From Dryococelus australis (Eukaryota; Arthropoda; Insecta; Phasmatodea; Phasmatidae), in assembly GCA_029891345.1 (NCBI GenBank), contig CM057000.1:123241838-123305837 (forward strand): a stretch of 64,000 nt of DNA, in the 5' to 3' direction. A program made the position numbers and the translations under genes. Within the stretch, counting starts at the first letter, position 1. Each line of letters starts with the position of its first letter. Below are positions 33,931 through 47,285 of the stretch, piece by piece. The notes under the pieces are model-generated. The model was not told the DNA's origin. It saw only the letters and a list, made by a program, of their open reading frames with translations, and did not search any database.

Positions 33931-36915
33931 TAGGGCTGGGTCAAACAGTTACTTTCATGTAATGCGTTCCGAAAAATTAATTATTGTCCCTTGGATTCTC
34001 TGTGAAAAGAAATAAGTTTTTCAGTTCTCAATGATATATGGTTTTTTTGATTTCACATTTTTCTAAAAACTATTTAAGTTGATATTACAAACAACACACA
34101 CAAGGCATCTGAGCTATTTTCTAGTTGAGTGTGTGCTATACACCAAGAAAAACTGGTGAAAAATGTCTCCCTGAGAACCTGACACCTATTTCCTTCTAAC
34201 AGTTGTAAATTACCTCCTCTTTTCCTGCCAAGCACCATCCTGAGAAGGAAGAGGAAGGAGGGAACACAACCACAAATAATATAGTTATTATAATGTTAAT
34301 AAATTAGAAAGAAATCTAGTAAGCAAGAATAATGTAGTTCAAACTTTTTAACTGGCTATGATTCCTGCCTAATTTGGTGAAAAATATGAAAAATAAAATA
34401 TCACCGCTGACCTGCAACTTTTTATCGTTCCACTTTGTGTACAGAATAGTGTTTTTAATGCCTCCTCCCAAGAACTAAGGTAATTGGATATATGCACTAT
34501 CGCTGCTTCCTGGTGCCAAAGCTAGAGGGCAAGAGACAAATGTCTTCACTGTTAAATCTCCCTGTCTGTGCTCTGGCTTTACATGCAGTAATATACTGTA
34601 AAGAAAGCTATGGTTTGTGCTTGTTGCCCCCCCCCCCCCCCCTCTTCTCTCAACCATGCCATCTGGCCCTTGCTTACAAACGTACCCAGACAAAACATTT
34701 GGCCATGGCTACGTATGGCTTATTGCGCTTTGATTTGGTAAAGGCATGGCGAGCTATGAAACAGGACGAGGGAAATGTGACTGTTGCTCTGTAAATATTG
34801 AATCTGTGCGTTGCAGAATGTTTATATACGGTGACACGATAAGAAAAGTTTATAATGTAAGTATTAAATATTTTTCAAGGGAACACCAGTCATCTGGGAT
34901 TCTTATGATGCTATACCACTGCAGGTGGGCAGTACCCCTTAGTGGCTGGATTTGAATTCCAAAATAATTTCCCAGTTCTGAGGAACATTTTTTTTCTGTA
35001 AATATTAAGTAAGCTTAGTTGAGTGTGACTGTAACATGCTGAGCTAGCATCTAAAATACTGGCATACTGGAGCATAGTAGGTGTGGTTGCACTTTTCCCC
35101 ATATCATAAGTGCAAGCTTATGGTAATGCCTGGCCGTCTGTGTACCTTTAAACCATTTCCACATAAATGTTTACTTGGTTAACTGTCATTTAAACATGTC
35201 TACAAAGTGTTTGAACTATTTTGCTGATTAGAGCAAATTAATACAGCTTTACATACAATATACCGAGGTGTTGAATAGTCGGGGAGTGGAACCAAACCAA
35301 TAGCTGGTTATTTGTGACAGTGTCCGGGTTCGGATTGTGTTCACTACACAATAGTGTGTATCTGCAAAATAAGATTTACTTTGTACCTGTTGCAAAGATT
35401 TTTCAACAATGAAAGTTACTATTCTTTTTTTTGCCATCTCGTGACCATTCCTTTCCAAGAAGAACTTCAAAGTGTGACTATATAAGAAGATTGTGACATC
35501 TGCAATAAAACATCATTTTTCCAATTTGGGTTGTCTGGTAAGTGCTTGTACAATTTTTTTTTTTTTTTTTTTTAATAGAAGTGTGTTTTGTTTGCTCTAT
35601 ATGAATTTTAAAAAATTGAGAAAAGTTACATCAAAGTGATGCCACCGGTATCGGATAATGCCAACTGAGTTACACCTTTAACGCCAACAATCATGCACTT
35701 AATCCAGGAAGTCTGAACGGATTCTTTCTCATGACACTGTTGCTAAATTGATTATCATTTCCCCATTAAATTCGCTTAATTTCAAGATCATTATTAGTAT
35801 ACTGTTGTAAAGCATACTCTAGTAAAACCATTATAGTTGCTTTTAAACATTAAACAGAGTTTGCATGTCAAAGGTAAAATGTCTGCTAAAATACAGTTAA
35901 ATACTGGTGAACTTTCTTTAAGTAATCACATACCACGTGTTACAATTCACAGTGTATAAATTTGAGTCATTATGAAGAGCACTTTATAAACATTCACAAG
36001 ATGTACAGATTTTGGAAAGAACCTTCTGTTGGAAAATTCCAGTAATGCTTTCATAACCATTACTAAAGTTCTTAATTTTTTTACATGTTTGTAAATGTAT
36101 AAAATTATAAAGTAATTTAAATAACTATCCAACATTTTTATTTTTAAAGTTTTTTTGTAATGGTAAAAATAAATTTTTGTGGAAGTTCATATTTTTGAAG
36201 TAACAATATCTGGGAAACTGAAACTGATATTAATCTTGGTGTATCTTGGTGTAATACAGTGAATGTGAAATTTTCGTAACATGTTATTTAAAGTTCCAGA
36301 GTCATTCATACAAATGTTTAAAAACTGGGTTTAAGAAACATTAGCAATTTTCAGACTTAAGTTCAGAAATTATTTTTAGATAATTAAGAGGCAGGGGAAC
36401 TGAGAATTCAGTGCATTATATCTACATGGTTTGATCAAAGAGAGAGAAATTGGAACTAAAGTTAAAATAATTATTCTTGTTAATACATGTTTGGGTAATG
36501 TGGGTAAAGTACATTATTATAGTTTCCTTAAATTGGTGTTTTGCATTAAGATATGTGGTGTAATGTATGAGAATTTTTCAGTGTCAATAGTATATTTCCT
36601 TAATATTTTCTTAATATATTCCCAGTTTAGTTTGAAGAGAGTCAAAATGTGTAAAATATGCGGAGTATGGTATTTTATTAGTTTTTAAAAGTGGAGGCAT
36701 TGTTTCTATATTATTTGCGCTGTAATTTTTATTACAGAGTAAACTGCTTAAAATATTTTAATAGTAAAAACTTAGCCATTTATTAATTGTGGTAATAATT
36801 TGTATTGAATTGCAAGGTTGCATGTTACCCACATAGTAAGCACTACACAACATAGTTCATAAAATATTAATTTTCGAGTAACTTTCTTAACAAAAGTTAC
36901 GGCTATATTGTTTTC
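33931..36915. other. AT-rich intergenic DNA; hAT-like terminus; poly-C run; no gene
   Basis: At 33931 TAGGGCTGGGTCAAACAGTTAC resembles the hAT-like end at 60453. A run of 16 C lies at 34627-34642. Runs of T occur near 35553-35574. Short ORFs have no motif. Confidence 0.45.
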
Positions 36916-37200
36916 TCAGATTTTTTTATCTGAGTCTGGCGAGAGTTCGCTGTTATGAACTATTTTGAGCAAAAAAATTTCCCCACAGATGCAAGACTTT
37001 CTCAGTGTCATTGTTAAATGAGAGTTTGTTTTTCTAAGTTGCAAGAATTTGTTTCTCAACAGGAAATAATCTTTCTGGTGATCGCTCACTTGCATAGGAA
37101 TTATTTCTAACCATTTATAGCATGTGTAGACAGTAAAATAATTGTGTCCATTAAGTGGCCGCAAAAAATCTACATGTGCTCTCTCCCACCTCTTGGCTTG
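36910..37200 (-). pseudogene. Retrotransposon integrase-core fragment
   Basis: Read on minus, the sequence gives KRWERAHVDFLRPLNGHNY followed by YKWLEIIPM. This is the start of a Ty3/gypsy-type integrase catalytic core, with the first catalytic Asp in HVDF. The second Asp and the Glu are not found downstream. It may be a scrap of the same class of element as the gag relic at 4-5 kb. Confidence 0.7.
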
Positions 37201-38030
37201 GCCCGAAATGAATTTTGTGTGTATGGTGTAATGTGACTTGTCTCCTCACAGCTGGCAAGGACCTACCAACAGTTCAGTATCTGCATCCAAACCAGAGATA
37301 GCACCTAGCAAGTTCCTTCATGATGACCACTCATGGATACTGGTGTAACTCTTCAAGTATGGTACTTCAAAGTTCCGTACAAATAACCACTCAATTTCCC
37401 TGTCAGTAAACAATTTCTCAAATATAAACCAAGATTTGAATATCGTCAACTCTAGTCACAACTTGCAATCCTCTGAGTTACCCTTCAATTTTCCATCTGT
37501 GTGGTGACTTTGCTTAGTTCAGCATATCTCTCTTCCCCTCTCTCTGTCTGGTCCCTTGGCAATATCAATATTTTTCTTCTGGTCAAAATGTATATCTAAT
37601 TAAACCTTAATTAGCTCTTTATATGTATAATTGGTCAACTTTTTTGGTATAATTAAAGATGTCAAGGAGTTGCACATTTGCTTAGTAGCTGTGATTTTAT
37701 TTGACTCAACACAAAACAGAATGATCAGGCCAAGTGTCCAGCTCACTAATGTTCATTTCAGAAATGTTTCCAAAGGCCATGGAACTAGGCCTACATGGAA
37801 ATGCGATAACCTCGAATGTTCAAGCATGCACAAATTCAGCCATTATCTCCATTATACCTTCTGGCTGATAAGTATCCTGCCACAAGATTTCTCATGCAAC
37901 ATACAGTACTGCAGGCTGGCAAGATACATGGGACCATGCGCAGGCTGCAGTTGTTGGCGTGGCGCAGACAGCTGTAGTGCGGTTGGCGCTAGGAGAAGTT
38001 GAGGGGATCAGTTACGAGCTCCACTCGAGT
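37201..38030. other. No gene recognised upstream of the 38-kb transposase relic
   Basis: Sequence 37700-38040 becomes GC-richer towards the transposase relic and may be its 5' flank or terminus. No inverted terminal repeat was identified. Confidence 0.35.
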
Positions 38031-38089
38031 GTGTGAGGTTTGCTTCCGCACGTCGTGTCGGGGCCCATGTTACACTATACAAGTGAGCC

Positions 38090-39280
38090 TACCCCATCGA
38101 CCTCAGGAATTAAGTCAAAACCGTATTTCGGGATGGCCGTTACGAGGACAAGCCCATGAAATGGTTTACAATGTTGCAACACATCTAAAAGAAAAGAAGT
38201 TGTTGTGTGGCTTAAAATACAATGTTTCTGAAGCGACAAGTACTGCAACGGGTGTGTGTCAATCAACAGTAAAAAGTATTTTGGCAGAAGGGAAAGTAAA
38301 AAGTAGAACTGGTCTGAAGTTTTCAATGCCAACTGGAAAAAAAAAACGAACGCAAAAAACACATTGAAATTGACGACTTTACGTGTGGTGCAGTTTGGAG
38401 AACAGTACACAAATTTTACTCTGTCAGGAAAACTGTTCCAAATTTGAATAAATCAAATAAGGCTTTGGGAGAAGACTGGGTTTTGGACTGAATTAAAGAG
38501 TTTTTAAGAAAATTGTTACTGGGATTTCGTTGGAAGAAGTGCTAGTCAAGGAGAAAGATTTTGATTGAGAAGCCTAGTATTGCAGCTGGGAGGGGCACTT
38601 TCTACAAGAAATGCAAAAGTTTTGAAATGCTGGTCGAACAATCGTGTATGTAAATGAAACGTACATCCATGCTACCCACAGCATTAGTTCGTGTTGGCAG
38701 TCAGACAAGGAGTTTGGTATCACTGACCCAATCGGCAAAGGCCAGCGCTTGATAATGCATGCAGGAGGAGAAGAAGACTTTGTGCGAAACGCATTGTTGA
38801 TATTCCGATCAGAACAAAAAATGGGAAATTATCATTATGACATGAATTTTGATAACTTTTCGAAATGGGTAAATCAGGAACTACTCCCCTTAACTTAACA
38901 AGTGCCCTCTTCCAAAACCTTCAAAATTGACTAAATCATAAAAATGAACTGTCACGAAGTAATCAGGCTTCCTCCCTACCATCCTGATCTCAACCCTATT
39001 GAGTTAGTGTGGAGATACATCAAAGGAAAATTTAGTGATGAAATATCATCCTCACTCAAAGACAAGAAAAAATCATAAGAACAGCTGTCTAGTAGGTACT
39101 ATGTAGAACAATGGAAAGAATGTCTCAAACATGTGAAAAACATTGAGAAAGAATACTGGAATAATGATAGGTGGTTAGATGCTGAAATGTATAAAATTAT
39201 TGTTAACCTTAAAGATTCTTGTGACTAAGATTCCTCGACTGACATGGAAAATGAGAGCTTCACTTCGGACTCAGAATAGG
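38090..39280 (+). pseudogene. IS630/Tc1-superfamily (DDE_3) transposase relic
   Basis: The N-terminal helix-turn-helix part is at 38110-38340 (GQAHEMVYNVATHLKEKK, then ATGVCQSTVKSIL and PTGKKK). 38340-38640 continues in frames with GFRWKK. 38644-38898 carries YVNETYIHATH, KGQRLIMHAGGEEDF and ALLIFRSEQKMGNYHYDMN. The end at 38945-39280 has RLPPYHPDLNPIELVWRYIK, containing the last acidic residue. Two active-site problems are visible: the first Asp (usually YVDET) is Asn, and the expected second Asp segment is replaced by a stop-interrupted deletion after 38898. It cannot be active. Confidence 0.85.
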
Positions 39281-39284
39281 TAAA

Positions 39285-40417
39285 TAACTTATTATAACTA
39301 TTGAATTATTACAGTAGCTTCTAGTTGCTAAAAAGCTATGTATATGAAATTTTCGTGCATTTTTACATCAAACAGACTCAAATTATTGGTCTTTTATATT
39401 TTAGAAAATGCTACTTTGACAAGGCCGTTAATAGATACCCAATTTTAAATCATGTTTTCACACTTAGGTTTTCAAATTACCATGCTGCTGTTCTATAAAC
39501 TTTATTTATTTGTGTGAATATATGTATGTAGTTGAGTAATTTCGACATGGATTTGCGAGGTAGTGTCTCTTCTAGTCGCGATTGCATTGTCGTCCGTGCA
39601 GGATTGTACCGCGTTTGTGTAAGTTGGGCTGACATTCCATCGCTTTGGTTTGAGGGGTTGTGACTCAGCAGTCATGCCTTCCCCTATGGTCTCTGTCGCC
39701 GTGCTTGAGGGGCGGAAGGGGCAAGCGAACCATGCGCACAGCGAAGATGGAGCAGGTTTGCCTGTAACTTGCCACTCTATACTTATCATTGCTATCAATT
39801 TCTTGGAATCCCATCCTCAGCACCAAAAATCACAAGGAATTTAAATTTTTACGTCAGAAGCATGGCAAGACACTTAATTTAATAACAGTCTGTTGTCACT
39901 CGACTTACAACTCCATCATGGTACAGCCACACACACCACCAAATTAACGGTAAGTAAATTCCTAAAGTCAGTATATAACAATAGCTGTCAACTGCAAGAA
40001 ATATTTAAATTTAAATTATTGTGTTTAGCATTTGTGTCTCGCCCTTATGAATAAGAACATTGGTAAAACTGTTGTAGTTTCATAGTGATAAAACATCTCG
40101 GTACATTTTAAATTAATAAATTATTGCAGAAGTTGAAAAGGAAATAAACTTAACAAAAAAATTATGAGTTTTTGTTTGGAAATAAGTTTGATTAAAGAAT
40201 GCATTATCATCATACTAAATTTGTTCTCTAACCTGCTGCTATACAAATCAAACCACCAGGAAAATGCGCACTGCCTGATAACGGCAAGCACCGTATTGCT
40301 AACAGCTGCACCAACGTTTGCTTATTTTCTTCTCCCGACTTTCTGAGTATGCATACAGCTTTCTACTCACATCTGCTTCCACTTTCTGAGCAGGATAGTG
40401 AGCTGGCAGCCTATAGA
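39285..40417. other. No gene recognised
   Basis: A GC-richer patch at about 39535-39770 is open on minus (39502-39798) without recognisable motif. The rest is AT-rich. Confidence 0.4.
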
Positions 40418-41045
40418 CCATTCACGGTTACTTCACACTTTTCTGAAGCCCTGCTAAAGTTCTCTTTTTGGTTACCGATCTCGTATCCTTCTACGAAATG
40501 TAAACATAAACACTGCCATGTGACTTCCTGAAAGAGAGAGAGAGAGTGACAAGCTCTGCTTGGTCTATTCAAGTTTCTTCCTTGGACAAAACAAAACACC
40601 ACGTCGCTGGGGCCCACACCGAATTTGCGCGGATAACTTTTACTGTAACAATGAAATATGTTTCCTTCAGGGCTACCTAAAAATTTAAATACTGTATCAA
40701 TAGGCAACCCTTATTTTACAAATAGCATACCAACAAACTAGATGAAAACAATATTTTAACTGTGAACTATTTCTTACTTGTGATTGCCAACACATCGCTG
40801 CTCTCACTGTTTTCAATTTGTTTTTAATAGGAAATAAATATTACAAGTTGTAGAAGATACTAAGTTAAAGTTTCATTTATTCAAGAATACAATACTTCAA
40901 AGTTAATCACAGTGTTATATATGTATGTGTGTGTGCACACACAGGGATGTGTGTTATAAAAGTTATACAAAAAACTGGTTGACATGTTATTCGTAGGCTG
41001 ATTATTCAAAGGTTGTTTCAAAACATCCGAAGAAACCGTGAATGG
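40418..41045 (+). mobile_element. Copy D of the non-autonomous P-like family, 628 bp, both ends present
   Basis: The left end is CCATTCACGGTTACTTC and the right end is GAAGAAACCGTGAATGG, so the outer 10 bases are perfect inverted repeats. The flanking 8-mers are CCTATAGA and GCTATAAA, 6 of 8 equal, a good target-duplication candidate. The left 110 bp match the right end of C in reverse complement, and the right 330 bp match the left end of C and part of A. It carries (GA)n at 40532-40548 and a (TG)n/(CA)n patch near 40923-40940. It has no coding capacity. Confidence 0.85.
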
Positions 41046-41712
41046 GCTATAAACAATGGTCTTGTGTTGTCTGTCTTATTCCTTCTTTCCTTAGCAAATG
41101 GCGGCAATAGTGTCTGATAAAGTTGTAGGATGCACTGCTATTTCTCCTGCCGGGTCCAAATTTTTTTTGTTGATAGGGGGAGGGGGAGTATTTCAGTATT
41201 CAAATTTTGTTCCTTTCGAAAACTGAGACTTTGAACAGGGCATATGCCACATGCGTTCCACACACTTGAGTATATTTTCATAAGTTGCATGCAGTTTAAA
41301 TGTTGAAATTCTATGTGTAATGTTTTTATTGTTTTAGAGAAGAGTTTAAACAGGTGTATTTGAATAGAGAAATAGAAGGAATGCCTAAATAGCATTAGAT
41401 GCCAGTTGTAAAATGTGTTTGTATTCTGATCTTTGATTCTTGATTGATTTGCTTGTATGGAACACTTTTGACAATTTGGACCTTGGGGACCTAGGTATGT
41501 TCAACCCATGCATTTACATATGCTGTCATCAATATAATATACTGCATCTGTGTTATGTTTGTTGTAGGAAGATGTTCATTTTGCTTATGTTATTAGTAGA
41601 CAGTCAAAGGGTGCTAGCAAGTTGTGCAATACACCACCAGTTTTTGCAAAATACTTCTCTCCACAGTCTGTGTACTCTTGCATCCTCTGAAACCAATCGT
41701 CAAGCCAACTCT

Positions 41713-42120
41713 TCAGAGTTTCCTCTGGGATCTAGGCACACATGACATCCCACCTCTTAGAAGGCACTTGTTGTTGGAAACCATTTCTCTTATAGCATGT
41801 TTCACGTAAGAGAACAGTGTGAAGTCACTTGGAGCGAGGTCTGGACTGTAGGGGGGATGCCCCATCACCTTCAACCCAGTAATTGTCAAGTAGTCGGTGC
41901 ATACTGTGGAGCTGCGGACAGGAGCATTTTCATGGTGGAACAGCCACCTGCCTGTCCTTGTTTGTAGACAAATGTTTGACTTATTGAACAACTTTGGATA
42001 GGTACTCCTTGGTGTATCACTTCTGTGTTTACAGCACCACATGCTCCACAACTCCCCTGACGAGATAGAAAACTGCCACCACTCTCTTATTCACTTTTCA
42101 GTCAGGATTTTCGCATGGGA
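41713..42120 (-). pseudogene. Mariner (DD34D) transposase C-terminal relic
   Basis: Reading minus, about 42120-42050 gives VAVFYLVRGVVEHV and 42051-41713 continues through WLFHHENAPVRSS to HPPYSPDLAPSDF. These are the central and C-terminal catalytic motifs of mariner. The second catalytic residue, normally Asp in HHDNA, is Glu here. It is followed by 34 residues and then the Asp of APSD, so the DD34D spacing is intact. The N-terminal half is missing. Confidence 0.85.
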
Positions 42121-42289
42121 AACTGGGTGTAACACTTCAAAAACATAGCAGAAAATGAGTGAAGAGGGTGAAATTAGTGTTTCAGCTGCTGTTGCTATAA
42201 ACATACAAGTTAGCTCCCATGCAATCGCAAGCGGGAGTGGCATATGTCGGACAAGTGTACTAAGCATTCTGTACCATCACAAGTTTCAT

Positions 42290-42830
42290 TCGCATTGTCT
42301 CTCTTCATCAAGAGCTACATGGAAACAGTTTTAAGAATCGTGTTAACTTTTGTACATGGGCAATAAGACATTTGTCATATGTCTTGTTTAGTGGTGAAGC
42401 AACATTTACAAATCTTGGCTGGCCAAGTTAACTTCAGAAACATGCACTATTGGTCAGTAAACAATCCCCATTGGCTTTGTTAGGGGAACGTCCGCTTCAA
42501 TGGAGTGTATATGTGTTGTGTGGAATAGTGAATCATCTCCTCATAAGCCCCTTTTTCTTGGAAGGAACCCTGAATTACGAAAAGTATGTCAACCTCCTCC
42601 TAACAGACAAACTTCCACAGATGTTATAAGACCTTCAACTGCAGACTAGGAGGATCTTGTGGTGTCAGCATGATGGTTGCCCAGTGCATAGTGCAAGGCA
42701 TGCTACATCTTGTCTTCACAGATTGTTTCACATATAAAACAGTGTGTTGCAGTTGCCTGTTCTGGAATTTCTGCTGAAATGCTACATGTGCAGCAAGCTT
42801 GTATTGTAACTAGTGGTCTTCATTTTGAAC
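42290..42830 (+). pseudogene. Second DDE transposase relic (IS630/Tc1-like), plus strand
   Basis: In shifting frames, the plus strand gives VLFSGEATFTNLGWP, SVYVLCGIVNHLLISPFFLEGTLNYEKY and QHDGCPVHSARHA. These match the insect DDE_3-type transposases in which FSDEATF and QHDGAPAH hold the first two catalytic Asp residues. The first Asp is Gly here. The C-terminal catalytic segment is not visible. It is a different family from the mariner relic next door, on the opposite strand. Confidence 0.7.
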
Positions 42831-42849
42831 ACAATCTGTGGACAGTTTT

Positions 42850-45800
42850 CACAGAATTTATTTATTCACTTTTGTATTTCTGAAGAAAATGCTGATATCT
42901 GGTATATTAAAATCACATAAATGTACAAGATGTAACATGTATTTTCTTGCACTTTCAGAAAACCACATACACTAAAACAAAAAAGTTATCACATGAACAT
43001 CATAGTGTAGTAACTAAGTAATTAAATGGAGCAAACACAAAATACTTACACTAGAATTCTGCAGAAAACACCATTGCCATTCTGATTCCCTCTAGTTTTA
43101 TTTTCTTTATGTGAATAGGCATTGTTCCATTTGAAAAAAATGTAACTTTGTCCAAAAATATATACGTTCCAATAATTAATAAAATCTGTGTCTGGGCTGC
43201 AATTATGAGCTCTTGCCTAAATTAGTTAATCAATAGCACCTCCCATTTCAGAAATAATTGAGGTGCAATTTTTAGGTTATTAGCCCTGTACATGAACACC
43301 AATCAAACTTAGAACTCTGCAATTTCGTAGAATATATCACACTGCATTTCTGGTGGACTTATATGGTTCCGATTCATATTTCCATATTGTTTACAAAGGC
43401 CTTGAATGAATGGGGAAAAAAATACAGTGCCCTCGGACACCAGAGACAAAAATAACTAGCTGTTTGATTTGTATCAACTTGCTGCAGTAGTGGTAGTATT
43501 TGCAAAGTGTTACTCCATCTGAACTTGGAAACATGATACAACCTGCATTCTGAAGTCATGCCAAAGAGTGATATGTGGAGATGAAGCAAAGTTTATTGTA
43601 TTTGCGACTAAACTCAGAATTGTATGTGTGCCTATCCAGTGAAGAATTGTTACTTTCTTGACATTTTTGTCATGAAATTATTTTACGTGTATAATAGTAG
43701 CCATCCTGATGTTGCATTAACGTTTCCTTGACACAAGACCAATGTTTCAGTGACACATTGTTAAACTTAATAAAATTCCCATTTATGTTGAACCTTCCCC
43801 ATCTAACAATATTGCATAAAATTCAATACCAAGAAGTGCATTTGTGATAGAGAGCTGTATTATCACTTTCAATATTCAATTCTTGCTATGATGGTTACAT
43901 TGTGTATTCATATATGATACGGACTGCTGAATAAATAAAATATGACTGGTCAGTTGCAAAGTTGCAATCAAAAGAGAGGTTTTGTATTGTGATTACCACC
44001 ACTCTTTGCTTTTTAGGATATCAATTTGTTAGCAAGTTCTGCAGAGATTTTGCGTGTAAAATCCAATGTAACAATTCTGTTATAGCAGTGATGCAGTAAA
44101 CATCATGTTATACCAGTTTTTAAGCAATAGAATAACTATTATTGTTATTCAAATTTTTTCTCAAGAAAGTCATATGTCTTAGCAGATTGAATATACTATG
44201 TAACACCATATAGCATGAATGGCAATAAACTGTCAGTTACTTTCTAAGAATGACTAGAGAAGCAGTGATAGTACAAGAAAAGAAGTGATAATAATGAGAA
44301 TAAAAATGATAACAGCTGTTGCGTGTCATTTAGTCTCACTAGGAATAAAACATTACGTATTGGTACTTGGAGTTGACAGGGTTTCCAACGATCGGGAAAA
44401 CTGGGTAAAGTCGAGAAATTAAGCTGCCAGGGAAATGTCTGGGAATTTTATGGAGGATTTTGGAGATTGTGTGGTTTTCACAAGACCATTTTACTCCGTG
44501 ATACACTCACTGAATTTGCCTACCCAAATATAATGTCTGGTGATAATGCAGTGCACCTTCTTTAGCACAATTTTGTGTGGAACGGTCTTAAGTATTGTTT
44601 TGTAACTTACTTTTTTCTCTCTCCCCAAGATTAAGTATTTTTCATAAATTGGAATGATTGTAATTGTAGGCTCTTGTTGATGAAAACATAAATATTGATA
44701 TTTGTTAGCATGGATTTAAATGCAACGTAAAGATGCAATTTCTCAAATTCATTTTTCTTGTTGTAGGGGTAACGAAACTAGCAATGTGCATGCAGTTATC
44801 TGTGAGGGTGTTGGGTGAGGGTGTTACTGTTTTACTCTCTGTTACTAGAAAAGTGGAACCTGCAATTAATAATTTTAATGTTTCTGTGAGTAAAGTGTGT
44901 TGCCTTCATTTTTTTTGGTGCGTGGAAGTTCCTGGTGATAAAATTTCAGTGTTTAGGAAATTGTGTAAAACCATTATGGCCATCATGTCAAACTACATGA
45001 TGGGATAAGAAACACGAACTGCAAACAACGCATTAAATTCTTTGAGCTCAGTCATACTTTATTTTAATGTATGCCTGCTGCTGAACTTCGATCATCCGTC
45101 ACAATAGTCGATGAACAACTCATCGAACCCAGCAGTTCCTTCAGGTAACGTTAAAACATTTCCGAACTACACTTCATAGAATTTTAATAAACTTTACAGA
45201 TGCCATACCAAAAGTTCTCTTGATGTTAAAAGATATTCAAACATAATCAGTGTTTCAAAAGCTGAAATTTTGTGGTGTTTGCATTTAGTAATGAAACTTG
45301 GTTCACTAAGTGTTGATGTTTGTGTTTATTTAATGCATATTCTGCAACAATTTCAACTTTTTATAGACATTAATTGGTAAGGCGGTAGATGGAAGTAGAT
45401 GTGCAGATGCAGTCCCAGGGCACCAGGACGTGATTTTGCGCATGTCCACGTGGTTATCGGAGACACCCGGTTCTAACATCGCCACGTGGCAAGTTGATTG
45501 ATGCCACTACACTTGTCTTCTGCTCTGTTGTTTGCCACAGAACACGCAAAATGCAAGTACAGCGAGGCTGGGTCACAAACATAAGCATTAAGGATATCAA
45601 AGTTTGTGTTAAATCCAGAGCCATCTGGAATTCAATACACATTAAATTCACAACAAAGGTGCGGGGTGCTACATGCACTCAAAAGCAATTTAAAAAAACA
45701 TTACAAAAGGCGCTGAGGCACAAAAACAACTACGTGATGCCTTGTCTGAATCAGCTCGAGTAGATACACTGTTACGTAATAGAACAAATACCCAAAGGCA

Positions 45801-47285
45801 ACATGATTATTTAAGGACTACAATAAAAGGTTTTCAGAATTATTGAAAGACAGAACTAATGGATCGGTGAATACAAAGTTCAGGCCCCCGCAGGCCATGC
45901 GGTTTTCCTTCTGTCCAGCTTGAGCTCCAAGGAGAGACTGCTGATTGGTCGCCAAAAGTGGGAACAAGCCCGCGCTGGAAGTGGTGGCCCTGTGCAGACT
46001 ATGTGTATGGAGAATGAAGCGTGAAATCATCAGTGCACTTTAAATGTGTTGACGTACCAAACACACGCATCGCGCGACCCTGTGCCTCGTGTGCACATGG
46101 CTCATGGTGGGCTTATGCCAGCAGAGGAACGAGGTCAGATGTCATTTATTCGTGAAATATATACATGGTGGTAGGTGTATTTTTTCATATACCAATATTT
46201 TTCACTAACAGGAATTATTAAACTATTTGTATATGTTCTGTATTGCTCATATTTTTTGGAAAATTTTAATTTTTCAACTGGAAAACCTGAAGTAGTCAAA
46301 TTTTTTTTACCCTGTTTGCTGGACACCTTTGGTTAAGTATAGGTTGGTGGCCTAAAGCACTACTTTGGCCTTAAGAAGTGATTAATTATTTCATAGTTTC
46401 TTGTAACGGTGCTGCATTTTACAATATTGTGCAAAATACAAAATGCATTGTAAGAATTTGTTATGAAATAGAATGTGATGTGTTTTTATATTTACAAACC
46501 AAACATTATTTCAAGGTATAGTTTGAAAATTTGTTTACATCTAATGGTAACTAGAGTAACAAAAAATTACCAAAACTGTAACCACAGGCCAGATGTGGCA
46601 CCTGGTTTTGCACCTTTTAAGATTCACAATTATATGAAGATTTAAATGAAATTACTAAATTTAATTTTTAACCTTTTTGTGCTCATGTTATTTTTAATAA
46701 AAAAAAGGCATATGTACCTTTTAACTCGTAATCAATACACATTATAAAAAAAATAACGTTCATATCACACATTGGTCCGAGACCCAATTGAAAACAGAAT
46801 GCATGTAAATGAATCTGAAAATCTCTCAAGTTATAGTGGTTTACTTACACAGCTCATTAAAATAATATTAGGGTATATAAAACCTACTACAAACGTAAAA
46901 ACAGAAATAAAATTTCAATCAGTACATTTTCGTTTTTTTGTGATGCATATTATGACTTTCTATGTGGAAATATATTGTATGTACTAATAGAACTACAGTA
47001 TCAGAACATGTAGAAATACAGTCCATATATGTCTACAACTTTAGGTATCACACAGTTTTTGAAGGTTTGAAACAAGTAAAATTTTGCAGCCTCTCAAGTT
47101 TGGTAGGTTTTCAGTATTATTAAGTGTACATACAGTGTTTCTTACTGATTATTCAATGACAAACTATCATAAGAAAATACGTGTTTGAAAAGATATATTA
47201 CCATTGATTTAATTATCAATATTTTGCTCCAAACCCTTGGGGCAAACAATTTTTCCACATTGAACACACAAAGGAATGTGACTTT
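42850..47285. other. Mostly AT-rich, no gene recognised; GC-rich patches at 45.4-46.1 kb
   Basis: 45380-45490 and 45880-46140 are GC-richer and CpG-bearing. The plus frame 45494-45763 (89 codons) has a basic composition but no motif I recognise. It may belong to an unclassified repeat. The remainder is ordinary AT-rich sequence. Confidence 0.4.

Noticed and set aside
45494-45763. 89-codon plus frame as a host gene
   Set aside because: No recognisable motif or splice sites, and an opposite-strand frame is equally open. It lies in a GC-rich repeat-like patch.
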